From Allobrachymonas sp. (lineage in GTDB: Bacteria; Pseudomonadota; Gammaproteobacteria; Burkholderiales; Burkholderiaceae_C): 5,109 bases of DNA. Positions 1-4,497 of this stretch are shown here, piece by piece. A program made the translations under genes and the position numbers. The stretch's first letter is position 1. Every line of letters starts with the position of its first letter. A model generated the notes under the pieces. It was given only the letters and a program-made list of their open reading frames with translations. It made no database searches and was not told the DNA's origin. The DNA lies in assembly GCA_018054915.1 (NCBI GenBank), contig JAGPIR010000114.1:1-5109 (forward strand), in the 5' to 3' direction.

Positions 1-485
1 GTCTGTTCGTCCACATAGGCGTGGCCGGCGGTAATCAGGTACTCGGCCGCGCGGTACATGAAATCAAAATAGTTCGACGCATAGTACAGGTGGCTTTCGG
101 CCTTGCCGTTGAAGTGGCTCTGCCAGTTGAAGCCCAGCCACTGCACCGCGTCGAGGATGGAGTCGACGTATTCCTGCTCTTCCTTTTCGGGGTTGGTGTC
201 GTCAAAACGCATGTGGCAGACGCCGCCGTAGTCGCGCGCCAGGCCGAAGTTCAGGCAGATGCTTTTGGCGTGGCCCACGTGCAGGTAGCCATTGGGCTCG
301 GGCGGGAAGCGGGTGCGGATCTTGGCCGGGTCGGGCTGGCCGGCGTCGTGGAAGGCGGCATCGCCCGGGCCACCGCCCCATTGGCGGCTGGCATAGGTGC
401 CTTGCTCCAGGTCTTTTTCGATGATCTGGCGCAGAAAGTTGCTGGTTTTGGAGGATGCGTCAGGTGTTGTATTTTCGGTAGTCAT
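1..485 (-). CDS. glnS: Glutaminyl-tRNA synthetase, N-terminal part (cut by window start)
   Basis: This is a class I aminoacyl-tRNA synthetase that charges tRNA-Gln with glutamine in the cytoplasm. The first 161 codons are visible and the frame is still open at the window edge. An NFLRQIIEKDL segment lies at residues 16-26. RFPPEPNGYLHVGHAKS at 59-75 holds the HIGH-type ATP motif as HVGH (69-72). MRFDDTNPEKEEQEYVDSI at 92-110 is a GlnRS hallmark, and AYVDEQ ends the visible part. The start chosen is the ATG just before TTENTTPDA, which puts the family core at the expected distance. Compared with the E. coli enzyme from memory, there are extra residues at about 34-54 and 122-132. It lies 160 bases downstream of trmD on the same strand. 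There is no Shine-Dalgarno sequence, but a TACAAT box lies 7 bases upstream. GluRS is unlikely given the GlnRS-specific motifs. Confidence 0.96.
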   Translation of the reverse strand, partial: MTTENTTPDASSKTSNFLRQIIEKDLEQGTYASRQWGGGPGDAAFHDAGQPDPAKIRTRFPPEPNGYLHVGHAKSICLNFGLARDYGGVCHMRFDDTNPEKEEQEYVDSILDAVQWLGFNWQSHFNGKAESHLYYASNYFDFMYRAAEYLITAGHAYVDEQ

Positions 486-492
486 GCTGCGG

Positions 493-498
493 ATTGTA
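493..498 (-). promoter_or_regulatory. Candidate -10 box of glnS
   Basis: On the minus strand TACAAT (5 of 6 matches to TATAAT) is followed by CCGCAGC and then the glnS ATG. Transcription starting 7-8 bases after the box would begin at or next to the A of the start codon, giving a leaderless or nearly leaderless mRNA. No convincing -35 is seen at 16-18 bases spacing; a TTGCAA at 525-530 is too far away. The box is seen; promoter activity is inferred. Confidence 0.45.
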
Positions 499-558
499 GA
501 AGCGGATGCGCCCGGCAGGCCATCTTGCAAATCCGGCGCATTGCTGAAAAGAAAGGCG

Positions 559-572
559 ATGGCCCGGGCCAT
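559..572. repeat. 14-base perfect palindrome between trmD and glnS
   Basis: ATGGCCCGGGCCAT is a perfect inverted repeat without a spacer. It lies in the trmD-glnS gap, upstream of the glnS -10 box. It could be a dimeric protein-binding site, but G/C-rich palindromes of this size also arise by chance and nothing here identifies a ligand. Confidence 0.35.
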
Positions 573-586
573 TCACGGGTTGCCTG

Positions 587-633
587 AAAAAACAGCGCGG
601 ACAATCAGCAGACAAAGCCGTCCGTTTGCTGCT
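587..633 (-). terminator. Weak candidate terminator after trmD
   Basis: On the minus strand, just past the trmD stop, AGCAGCAAA (633-625) can pair with TTTGTCTGCT (616-607), forming 9 pairs with one bulged base. A run of six T follows at 592-587, but 14 bases separate it from the stem. An alternative CGGAC/GTCCG stem (624-620 with 602-598) lies 5 bases from the T run. Either is a poor match to a classical intrinsic terminator, but the position between trmD and a separately promoted glnS is plausible. Confidence 0.3.
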
Positions 634-645
634 TGACTGGGTGCG

Positions 646-1383
646 TCAGGCGCGTTTTTGAGGAGCGGCGTTGCTTTTTCCAAGCAGTTCCGGGCGTTGG
701 GCTTGCGTCAAATGCAGGCGCTGGGCCTGCCGCCACTGCGCAATGGCGGCGTGGTTGCCGCTGAGCAGCACCTCGGGCACGCCCCTGCCCTGCCAGGATT
801 CGGGCCGGGTGTAATGCGGGCAGTCAAGCAATCCGCCCAGCGCTGGATTGAAGCTGTCCTGCGCGTGGCTGTCGGCATCCTGCAACACGCCGGGTTGCAA
901 ACGGGCCACGGCATCGAGCAGGGCCATGGCCGGTATTTCACCACCCGAAAGCACAAAGTCGCCCAGGCTGATTTGCTCGTCAACACAGGCATCGACAAAC
1001 CGCTGGTCCACGCCCTCATACCGGCCGCACACCAAAATGGCACCGGGGCTTTCAGCATCCGCCCAGCGCTGCACCTCGCCATGATTCAACGGCTTGCCCA
1101 CAGGCGAGAACAGCACCACCGGCGCCTGCCGCCCGGCAGGATCGGCGCGGTCGGCGCGAATGGCCTGCAGGCATTGCCAGAGCGGCTCGGCCTGCATGAC
1201 CATGCCCGGCCCCCCGCCAAAGGGGCGGTCGTCAACCCGCCGGTACTGGCCTTCGGCAAAGTCGCGCAGTTGCCAAAGCTTGATCTGCACAGGCCCACCG
1301 CTGCCAAAGGCGCGGCGGGTCACGCCCGCTTCCAGCATGGGGCCGAACAGCTCGGGAAACAGGGTGATGACGTCAAAACGCAT
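646..1383 (-). CDS. trmD: tRNA (guanine-N1)-methyltransferase TrmD
   Basis: TrmD is a SPOUT-class enzyme that uses S-adenosylmethionine to methylate N1 of G37, next to the anticodon, in a subset of tRNAs and so prevents frameshifting. The protein has 245 residues. It starts with the family signature MRFDVITLFPELF, which sets the start; the frame stays open upstream, but that part lies in rimM. Visible motifs are GGGPGMVM at 57-63, LFSPVGKPLNH at 91-101, LVCGRYEGVDQR at 117-128, SLGDFVLSGGEIPAMALLDAV at 139-159, and DSFNPALGGLLDCPHYTRP at 176-194. These form the trefoil-knot cofactor site; the Asp of DSF (176) and Arg161 correspond to the catalytic pair known in other TrmDs. Only 16 bases separate it from rimM and no Shine-Dalgarno is visible, so it probably depends on readthrough and translational coupling from rimM. 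rplS does not follow. Confidence 0.98.
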   Translation of the reverse strand: MRFDVITLFPELFGPMLEAGVTRRAFGSGGPVQIKLWQLRDFAEGQYRRVDDRPFGGGPGMVMQAEPLWQCLQAIRADRADPAGRQAPVVLFSPVGKPLNHGEVQRWADAESPGAILVCGRYEGVDQRFVDACVDEQISLGDFVLSGGEIPAMALLDAVARLQPGVLQDADSHAQDSFNPALGGLLDCPHYTRPESWQGRGVPEVLLSGNHAAIAQWRQAQRLHLTQAQRPELLGKSNAAPQKRA

Positions 1384-1399
1384 GGCTAGCAGGCGGGAA

Positions 1400-1996
1400 T
1401 CAATCCCAGAAATCGGGCTGCCAGTTGACCACGATGCGCTTGGCCGGTACGTCCACGGCATCCACAAAGGCGTTGACGAACGGGATCATGCGCTGCTGGC
1501 TGCCAGATGCTTCCTGGCCAGGCTGCTTGAGCACCAGCGTGGTTTGCGGGCCGGTTGCCAGCAACTCTTCAACCACCCCCAGCACCGCCCCTTCGCGATT
1601 GACGACCTCGCAGCCGATCAGATCTACCCAGTAATACTCATCGTCCGGCAGGCTCGGGAACAATGAACGAGGCACAAAAACGCGTGCGCCGCGCAACAAT
1701 TCAGCCGTGGTGCGATCGGTGACAGACAGGGAGTGGACCACCAGCGCTTCGCCGTGCTGCTTGACCTGGCTGATGGGCAGAACACGCGTTCCTGAAAAAT
1801 GGTGCGCACCGCGTTCTGGCGGCTGCAAATACCAGCGTTTGCTGGTAAACAAAGCCTCAGGGTGGGCGCTGTGTGCCAGCACCTTGATCCAGCCTTTGAC
1901 GCCCCACGCTTCGCCCAGGCGCGCGACTTCGACGGCATCGTCTGGCAACTCACGGCAATCCAGGTGTTCGAGGGTGTTTGCAGGAACAGAAGACAT
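1400..1996 (-). CDS. rimM: 16S rRNA processing / 30S maturation factor RimM
   Basis: RimM binds the assembling 30S subunit, contacts protein uS19 and helps the 16S 3' (head) domain mature. The protein has 198 residues. The N-terminal RimM domain begins with VEVARLGEAWGVKGWIKV at about 22-39. The C-terminal PRC-barrel begins with EYYWVDLIGCEVVN at 120-133 and ends with IPFVNAFVDAVDVPAKRIVVNW at about 171-192. I chose the ATG before SSVPANTLEH. The frame stays open further upstream, but that stretch crosses a terminator hairpin, reaches into rpsP and shows no family similarity. The start leaves a roughly 20-residue N-terminal tail before the conserved domain. There is no Shine-Dalgarno; CACAAT lies 7 bases before the ATG. 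It sits between rpsP (100 bases upstream, with a terminator between) and trmD (16 bases downstream). Confidence 0.96.
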   Translation of the reverse strand: MSSVPANTLEHLDCRELPDDAVEVARLGEAWGVKGWIKVLAHSAHPEALFTSKRWYLQPPERGAHHFSGTRVLPISQVKQHGEALVVHSLSVTDRTTAELLRGARVFVPRSLFPSLPDDEYYWVDLIGCEVVNREGAVLGVVEELLATGPQTTLVLKQPGQEASGSQQRMIPFVNAFVDAVDVPAKRIVVNWQPDFWD

Positions 1997-2003
1997 GGCA
2001 CTT

Positions 2004-2009
2004 ATTGTG
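2004..2009 (-). promoter_or_regulatory. Candidate internal -10 box of rimM
   Basis: On the minus strand CACAAT (4 of 6 matches to TATAAT) is followed by AAGTGCC and the rimM ATG. This is the same box-to-ATG distance as at glnS. The upstream partner at 17 bases is CCGTCA, a weak -35. Because a terminator lies just upstream, a promoter here would let rimM-trmD be made independently of rpsP. The box is seen; function is inferred. Confidence 0.4.
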
Positions 2010-2041
2010 GGGCTTTTGCGGCGTGGTGACGGCATGGGGGC

Positions 2042-2072
2042 AAAACAAAGGCCCGGTTTGAAGCCGGGCCTT
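2042..2072 (-). terminator. Intrinsic terminator or attenuator between rpsP and rimM
   Basis: On the minus strand AAGGCCCGG (2072-2064) and CCGGGCCTT (2056-2048) form a perfect 9-base-pair G/C-rich stem around the 7-base loop CTTCAAA. The T-rich tract TTTGTTTT (2049-2042) follows immediately, overlapping the last two stem bases. No comparable T tract exists on the plus strand, so it acts leftward. It begins 24 bases past the rpsP stop codon. It should end much of the rpsP transcription and lower rimM-trmD relative to bS16, consistent with the known need for far more ribosomal protein than modification enzyme. Confidence 0.85.
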
Positions 2073-2096
2073 GCATGGAAAGACGCTGCAGCGCTA

Positions 2097-2351
2097 TCAG
2101 GCTGCCGTCTTTTTGCTGAGTTGCTTGACCAGGCGTTCCACAGTGGGAGAAACCTGCGCACCCACGCCCGTCCAGTAGGTCAGGCGGTCTTGCGCGATGC
2201 GCAAGCCCTCTTCCTTTTCGGTGGCGCCGGGGTTGTAAAAACCAATGCGCTCAATGAAACGGCCATCGCGACGCACGCGCTTGTCCGCAACAATCACATT
2301 GAAAAACGGACGGGCCTTGGCACCGCCACGGGAGAGTCGAATGACGACCAT
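2097..2351 (-). CDS. rpsP: 30S ribosomal protein bS16
   Basis: bS16 is a small primary or secondary binding protein of the 5' domain of 16S rRNA and is needed for 30S assembly. The protein has 84 residues, a normal length for the family. MVVIRLSRGGAKARPFFNVIVAD at 1-23 is the diagnostic N-terminus; ERIGFYNPG (34-42) and RLTYWTGVGAQVSPTV (56-71) are the other conserved segments. The tail is short and basic (KQLSKKTAA). The start is supported by the invariant N-terminus and by an AAGGA Shine-Dalgarno 7 bases upstream. It is the first gene of the rpsP-rimM-trmD cluster and is followed at once by a strong terminator. A TATAAT box 85 bases upstream suggests its own promoter. Confidence 0.99.
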   Translation of the reverse strand: MVVIRLSRGGAKARPFFNVIVADKRVRRDGRFIERIGFYNPGATEKEEGLRIAQDRLTYWTGVGAQVSPTVERLVKQLSKKTAA

Positions 2352-2358
2352 GTTGCAA

Positions 2359-2363
2359 TCCTT
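2359..2363 (-). promoter_or_regulatory. Shine-Dalgarno sequence of rpsP
   Basis: AAGGA on the minus strand stands 7 bases before the rpsP ATG, the ideal spacing. It contrasts with the absence of any Shine-Dalgarno at glnS, trmD, rimM and the RsmB-like gene in this window. Confidence 0.8.
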
Positions 2364-2401
2364 CGGGTGGAAAAAATATCACCAGCGTTTGAGACACGCG
2401 A

Positions 2402-2417
2402 CTGGCCACCCGGCCAG
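2402..2417 (-). other. Hairpin in the rpsP 5' leader
   Basis: CTGGCC and GGCCAG form a perfect 6-base-pair stem around the loop GGGT (minus strand), lying between the TATAAT box and the rpsP ribosome binding site. No T run follows directly, so it is not a terminator for cutA. It could stabilise the leader RNA or bind a regulator; nothing in the sequence decides this. Confidence 0.35.
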
Positions 2418-2436
2418 CGACACACCGGAGCCGCAG

Positions 2437-2442
2437 ATTATA
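2437..2442 (-). promoter_or_regulatory. Perfect -10 box (TATAAT) of the rpsP promoter
   Basis: A consensus TATAAT lies on the minus strand 85 bases upstream of rpsP. Transcription from it would give a leader of roughly 80 bases with the Shine-Dalgarno near its end. The -35 region at 17 bases spacing (TGCATC) is weak; a GGATGCATCC palindrome (2459-2468) covers that position. The TAA inside the box is the stop codon of cutA, so the promoter core is embedded in the end of that gene. Confidence 0.55.
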
Positions 2443-2821
2443 CCGTGGATGGCGGACTGGATGCATCCTTGGTTGCGTTCGCCACCCATTGCGCATACGG
2501 CAGATGTACAAATGCAACAGGCAAAACATACAGCATCGGAACGGCATAGGGGTGCATTTTCAGCAGCGACTGCCAAAGATCCCCCTGACGCGCCTCAGTG
2601 GTTTTGCACGAAATCCGCCATTCCCGATGGGCCTGCAGAACGCCATCCCAGCAATAAAGGCTTTCCACAGGCTCGATCTGGACGCAGGCAGCCAGTTGCA
2701 GCTCCACCACGCTGCGCGCCATGCACCGGGCTTGCTCCTCGTCGTCTACGGTGGTAACAACCACGGTGATGGCATGCGTCGGCTGTGGCATTTGCGAAAA
2801 AGAGGCGGCTGGATGCGACAT
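2438..2821 (-). CDS. cutA: Divalent-cation tolerance protein CutA
   Basis: CutA1 proteins are small trimeric, ferredoxin-like-fold proteins linked to copper and other divalent-cation tolerance; the precise biochemical role is unsettled. The protein has 127 residues. The conserved core begins at ITVVVTTVDDEEQA (18-31) and continues with LQLAACVQIEPVESLYCWDG (41-60), REWRISCKTT (66-75) and HPYAVPMLYVLPV (90-102). The first 15 or so residues (MSHPAASFSQMPQPT) are a variable tail. The chosen ATG has GGGAG 6 bases upstream, a good ribosome binding site. The open frame continues upstream but without family similarity, and it would run into the divergent RsmB-like gene. It precedes rpsP by 86 bases on the same strand and diverges from the RsmB-like gene across a 92-base gap. 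There is no clear terminator after it. Confidence 0.95.
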   Translation of the reverse strand: MSHPAASFSQMPQPTHAITVVVTTVDDEEQARCMARSVVELQLAACVQIEPVESLYCWDGVLQAHREWRISCKTTEARQGDLWQSLLKMHPYAVPMLYVLPVAFVHLPYAQWVANATKDASSPPSTV

Positions 2822-2899
2822 GGCATTCTCCCGGCTGAAGAGCTGCCGCCCAGGCCCTGTTGCGGCATGATGCAGCCCATGCATGCAAACAACACATGG

Positions 2900-2905
2900 G
2901 ACAAT
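2900..2905 (+). promoter_or_regulatory. Candidate -10 box of the RsmB-like gene
   Basis: GACAAT (4 of 6 matches to TATAAT) is followed by AGCGCCCC and the ATG of the methyltransferase gene. No Shine-Dalgarno lies at the usual distance. The arrangement matches those before glnS and rimM and suggests a leaderless start. The -35 region is not recognisable. Confidence 0.4.
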
Positions 2906-2919
2906 AGCGCCCCATGCAT
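2906..2919 (+). repeat. Copy 1 of a 14-base direct repeat
   Basis: AGCGCCCCATGCAT spans the start codon of the RsmB-like gene. An identical copy lies at 4366-4379, upstream of the leucine leader. The two copies bracket the methyltransferase gene. No function is evident, and chance is possible. Confidence 0.4.
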
Positions 2920-4206
2920 CCCAAGCAATTATTAGACCACTGCACGGCGCTGACGGCGCTCCTGTTGCGCTTTGAACACCCGGCCGAAACGGTGGTTGGC
3001 CGATATTTCCGCGAACAGCGCGCGCTGGGGCCACGTGAACGGTCCACGGTGGCAGAAACCGTCTATGCCATCTTGCGCAAAAAGCCGTTGTTCGAATGGC
3101 TGGCGCGCAGCGGCAGGGGCGCCCCCGAGCGGCGCCTGGCCATTCTTGGCTTTGCCGGGGCACGACATGTGTTGCTGGCCGCTCTTTCGCCCGAAGAACA
3201 ACAATGGCTGGCCGCGTGCGATCAGGCCAAGGCGGACACCCTGCCTGAGGCTCTCACGCACAATCTGCCCCAGTGGCTGGCTGAAGCGCTGCAAACGCAA
3301 CTGGGCCCACGGTTCGACGCTGCCGCCGCAGCGCTGTTGCAAGCGGCGCCGCTGGATCTGCGCATCAACACCCTGCAAACCAAGCGCAGCGCAGTGCTGG
3401 AAACGCTGCAACAAGAAGGCATCGCAGCAACAGCCACTCCGTATTCGCCCTGGGGCATCCGCCTGGCGGACAAGCCCGCCATCAGCCGCCTGGAGCTGTT
3501 CCGAAACGGACACATCGAGGTACAGGATGAGGGGTCGCAACTGCTGGCCCTGCTGCTCGATGCCAGGCGCGGAGAAATGGTGGCGGATTTCTGCGCAGGC
3601 GCAGGCGGCAAGACCCTGGCGCTGGGTGCAGCCATGCGCAATACCGGACGCCTGTATGCCCTGGATACCTCCGCGCACCGGCTGGAACAGCTCAAGTCGC
3701 GCCTGGCGCGCAGCGGCCTGGAAAACGTGTATCCCATGGCCATTGCAGACGAGCACGACGAGCGCCTCCAGCGCCTGGCCGGGAAGATCGACCGCGTACT
3801 GGTGGATGCGCCCTGCTCCGGCCTGGGCACCCAGCGCCGCCAGCCCGACCTCAAATGGCGCCAGACACCCGATCAGGTGCAGGCGTTCACGGAAAGACAG
3901 AAATCCATCCTGAGTCAAGCTGCGCACCTGCTCAAGCCTGGCGGCCGCCTGGTGTATGCCACCTGCAGCCTGTTGCCCGCCGAAAATGAAGCCGTCGCCC
4001 TTGAATTCAGCGCTGCGCAAGGCGCCTTGTTCACGCCGCTGAATGCCACGCAACTGCTGCAAGGCCTCAAGGTACAGGGCGCGGCACAACTGTGCATACC
4101 TGCCACGAATGCTTTTGGCGTTGAGGCCGGACGGTATTTGCGCCTGTGGCCTGACCTGCATGGTACTGATGGCTTTTTTGGCGCGGCATGGCAAAAAGCA
4201 GGCTGA
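2914..4206 (+). CDS. RsmB/NOP-family S-adenosylmethionine-dependent RNA m5C methyltransferase
   Basis: The family methylates C5 of cytosine in RNA, typically 16S rRNA (C967 for E. coli RsmB), using two cysteines. The protein has 430 residues. The N-terminal 60 or so residues (LGPRERSTVAETVYAILRKK at 38-57) resemble the NusB-like RNA-binding domain of RsmB. LDLRINTLQTKR at 147-158 and the IEVQDEGSQL segment at 201-210 precede the catalytic domain. Motif I is DFCAGAGGKT (225-234), the acidic end of strand 2 is D251, motif IV is DAPCSGLGTQRR (298-309) with C301, and motif VI is ATCSLLPAENE (349-359) with C351, the expected nucleophile. PDLKWR follows motif IV as usual. Motif I differs from the common CAAPGGKT. 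I withhold the symbol rsmB because genomes of this group may carry a separate, canonical rsmB elsewhere. It is divergent from cutA. Confidence 0.9.
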   Translation: MHPKQLLDHCTALTALLLRFEHPAETVVGRYFREQRALGPRERSTVAETVYAILRKKPLFEWLARSGRGAPERRLAILGFAGARHVLLAALSPEEQQWLAACDQAKADTLPEALTHNLPQWLAEALQTQLGPRFDAAAAALLQAAPLDLRINTLQTKRSAVLETLQQEGIAATATPYSPWGIRLADKPAISRLELFRNGHIEVQDEGSQLLALLLDARRGEMVADFCAGAGGKTLALGAAMRNTGRLYALDTSAHRLEQLKSRLARSGLENVYPMAIADEHDERLQRLAGKIDRVLVDAPCSGLGTQRRQPDLKWRQTPDQVQAFTERQKSILSQAAHLLKPGGRLVYATCSLLPAENEAVALEFSAAQGALFTPLNATQLLQGLKVQGAAQLCIPATNAFGVEAGRYLRLWPDLHGTDGFFGAAWQKAG

Positions 4207-4297
4207 AGGGCCGCACAATGATCCATCCAGGACGCTGCACACCGTAGCTGCCCGTAGCCGTGTCCGCAATGGGCGCCTTTCATCTGTTGCATGGCTG

Positions 4298-4319
4298 GCG
4301 CTCGTTACCAAACAAGCGC
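4298..4319 (+). other. Hairpin in the gap between the RsmB-like gene and the leucine leader
   Basis: GCGCT-C-GTT, loop ACCA, AAC-A-AGCGC gives 5 plus 3 base pairs interrupted by one C/A mismatch. No T run follows on either strand, so it is not a standard terminator. The surrounding gap (4207-4389) holds no credible gene on either strand, and I see no other structure in it apart from the short repeat copy at 4366-4379. Confidence 0.25.
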
Positions 4320-4365
4320 TGACCAACCAGGGAAACGTCAGAATGGCCTGACAAATAAATCCACG

Positions 4366-4379
4366 AGCGCCCCATGCAT
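4366..4379 (+). repeat. Copy 2 of the 14-base direct repeat
   Basis: AGCGCCCCATGCAT is identical to 2906-2919. Here it lies directly upstream of the leucine-leader promoter, over the position where a -35 element would be expected. It could be a shared regulator site, the remnant of a small duplication, or chance. Confidence 0.4.
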
Positions 4380-4389
4380 ATGCTTTTTG

Positions 4390-4398
4390 TGTTAGATT
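4390..4398 (+). promoter_or_regulatory. Extended -10 promoter of the leucine leader
   Basis: TGT followed by TAGATT (4393-4398; 4 of 6 matches to TATAAT) fits the TGn extended -10 form, which can work without a good -35; none is recognisable upstream. TTCTTCCC-type sequence then leads to the leader ATG, whose A is 8 bases from the end of the box. Initiation would therefore fall at or within a base or two of the start codon. Confidence 0.5.
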
Positions 4399-4405
4399 TC
4401 TTCCC

Positions 4406-4459
4406 ATGCAAGCGCTTTCCCTGCTCCTACTAGGCGACACGTTCAACGGGCGGGAGTGA
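4406..4459 (+). CDS. leuL: Leucine-operon leader peptide (attenuation peptide)
   Basis: This 17-codon ORF encodes MQALSLLLLGDTFNGRE. Codons 6-9 are four leucines in a row (CTG CTC CTA CTA), and codon 4 is also leucine (CTT). CTA is rare in G/C-rich genomes; none of the 13 leucine codons in the visible part of leuA is CTA. The ORF ends 30 bases before an intrinsic terminator that precedes leuA. By analogy with the E. coli leu leader, which also has four consecutive Leu codons, ribosomes stall here when charged tRNA-Leu is scarce, which prevents the terminator from forming. There is no Shine-Dalgarno before the ATG, so translation may start on a leaderless RNA. The peptide itself probably has no function after synthesis. 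I named it by function, not by sequence similarity. Confidence 0.85.
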   Translation: MQALSLLLLGDTFNGRE

Positions 4460-4497
4460 TAGCGCGCGCAAAAACCATTCCACATTTCCAGCCCGTT
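4445..4497 (+). promoter_or_regulatory. Antiterminator pairing of the leucine attenuator
   Basis: AACGGGC (4445-4451, inside the leader ORF) is exactly complementary to GCCCGTT (4491-4497), which includes most of the 5' arm of the terminator stem. The two pairings exclude each other. A ribosome waiting at the CTA codons (4427-4432) should leave 4445-4451 free, allowing antitermination. A ribosome that reaches the TGA at 4457 covers that segment and lets the terminator form. A protecting 1:2 pairing is less clear; CTCCT (4424-4428) with GGGAG (4452-4456) is one option. Confidence 0.7.

Noticed and set aside
21..587. A 188-codon plus-strand open frame opposite glnS
   Set aside because: Its Val/Ala/Gly-rich translation is a typical antisense shadow; glnS on the other strand is certain.
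658..1389. A 243-codon open frame on the plus strand across trmD
   Set aside because: It is an antisense shadow of a gene with unmistakable TrmD motifs and has no family features of its own.
1997..2161. Upstream extension of rimM by 55 codons
   Set aside because: The extension crosses the rpsP terminator and the end of rpsP, and it shows no RimM similarity.
1707..2549. A 280-codon plus-strand open frame across rimM, rpsP and cutA
   Set aside because: It spans three real genes and a terminator in antisense with low-complexity, non-family sequence.
4348..4353. CTGACA as a -35 box for the leucine promoter
   Set aside because: It lies 39 bases from the TAGATT box, too far, and nothing resembling a -10 stands 16-18 bases downstream of it.
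4374..4433. An alternative small ORF (MHMLFVLDFFPCKRFPCSY) overlapping the leucine leader in another frame
   Set aside because: It would need transcription from further upstream, has no ribosome binding site, carries only two leucine codons and would not position ribosomes correctly for the attenuator. The Leu-run frame is far better supported.
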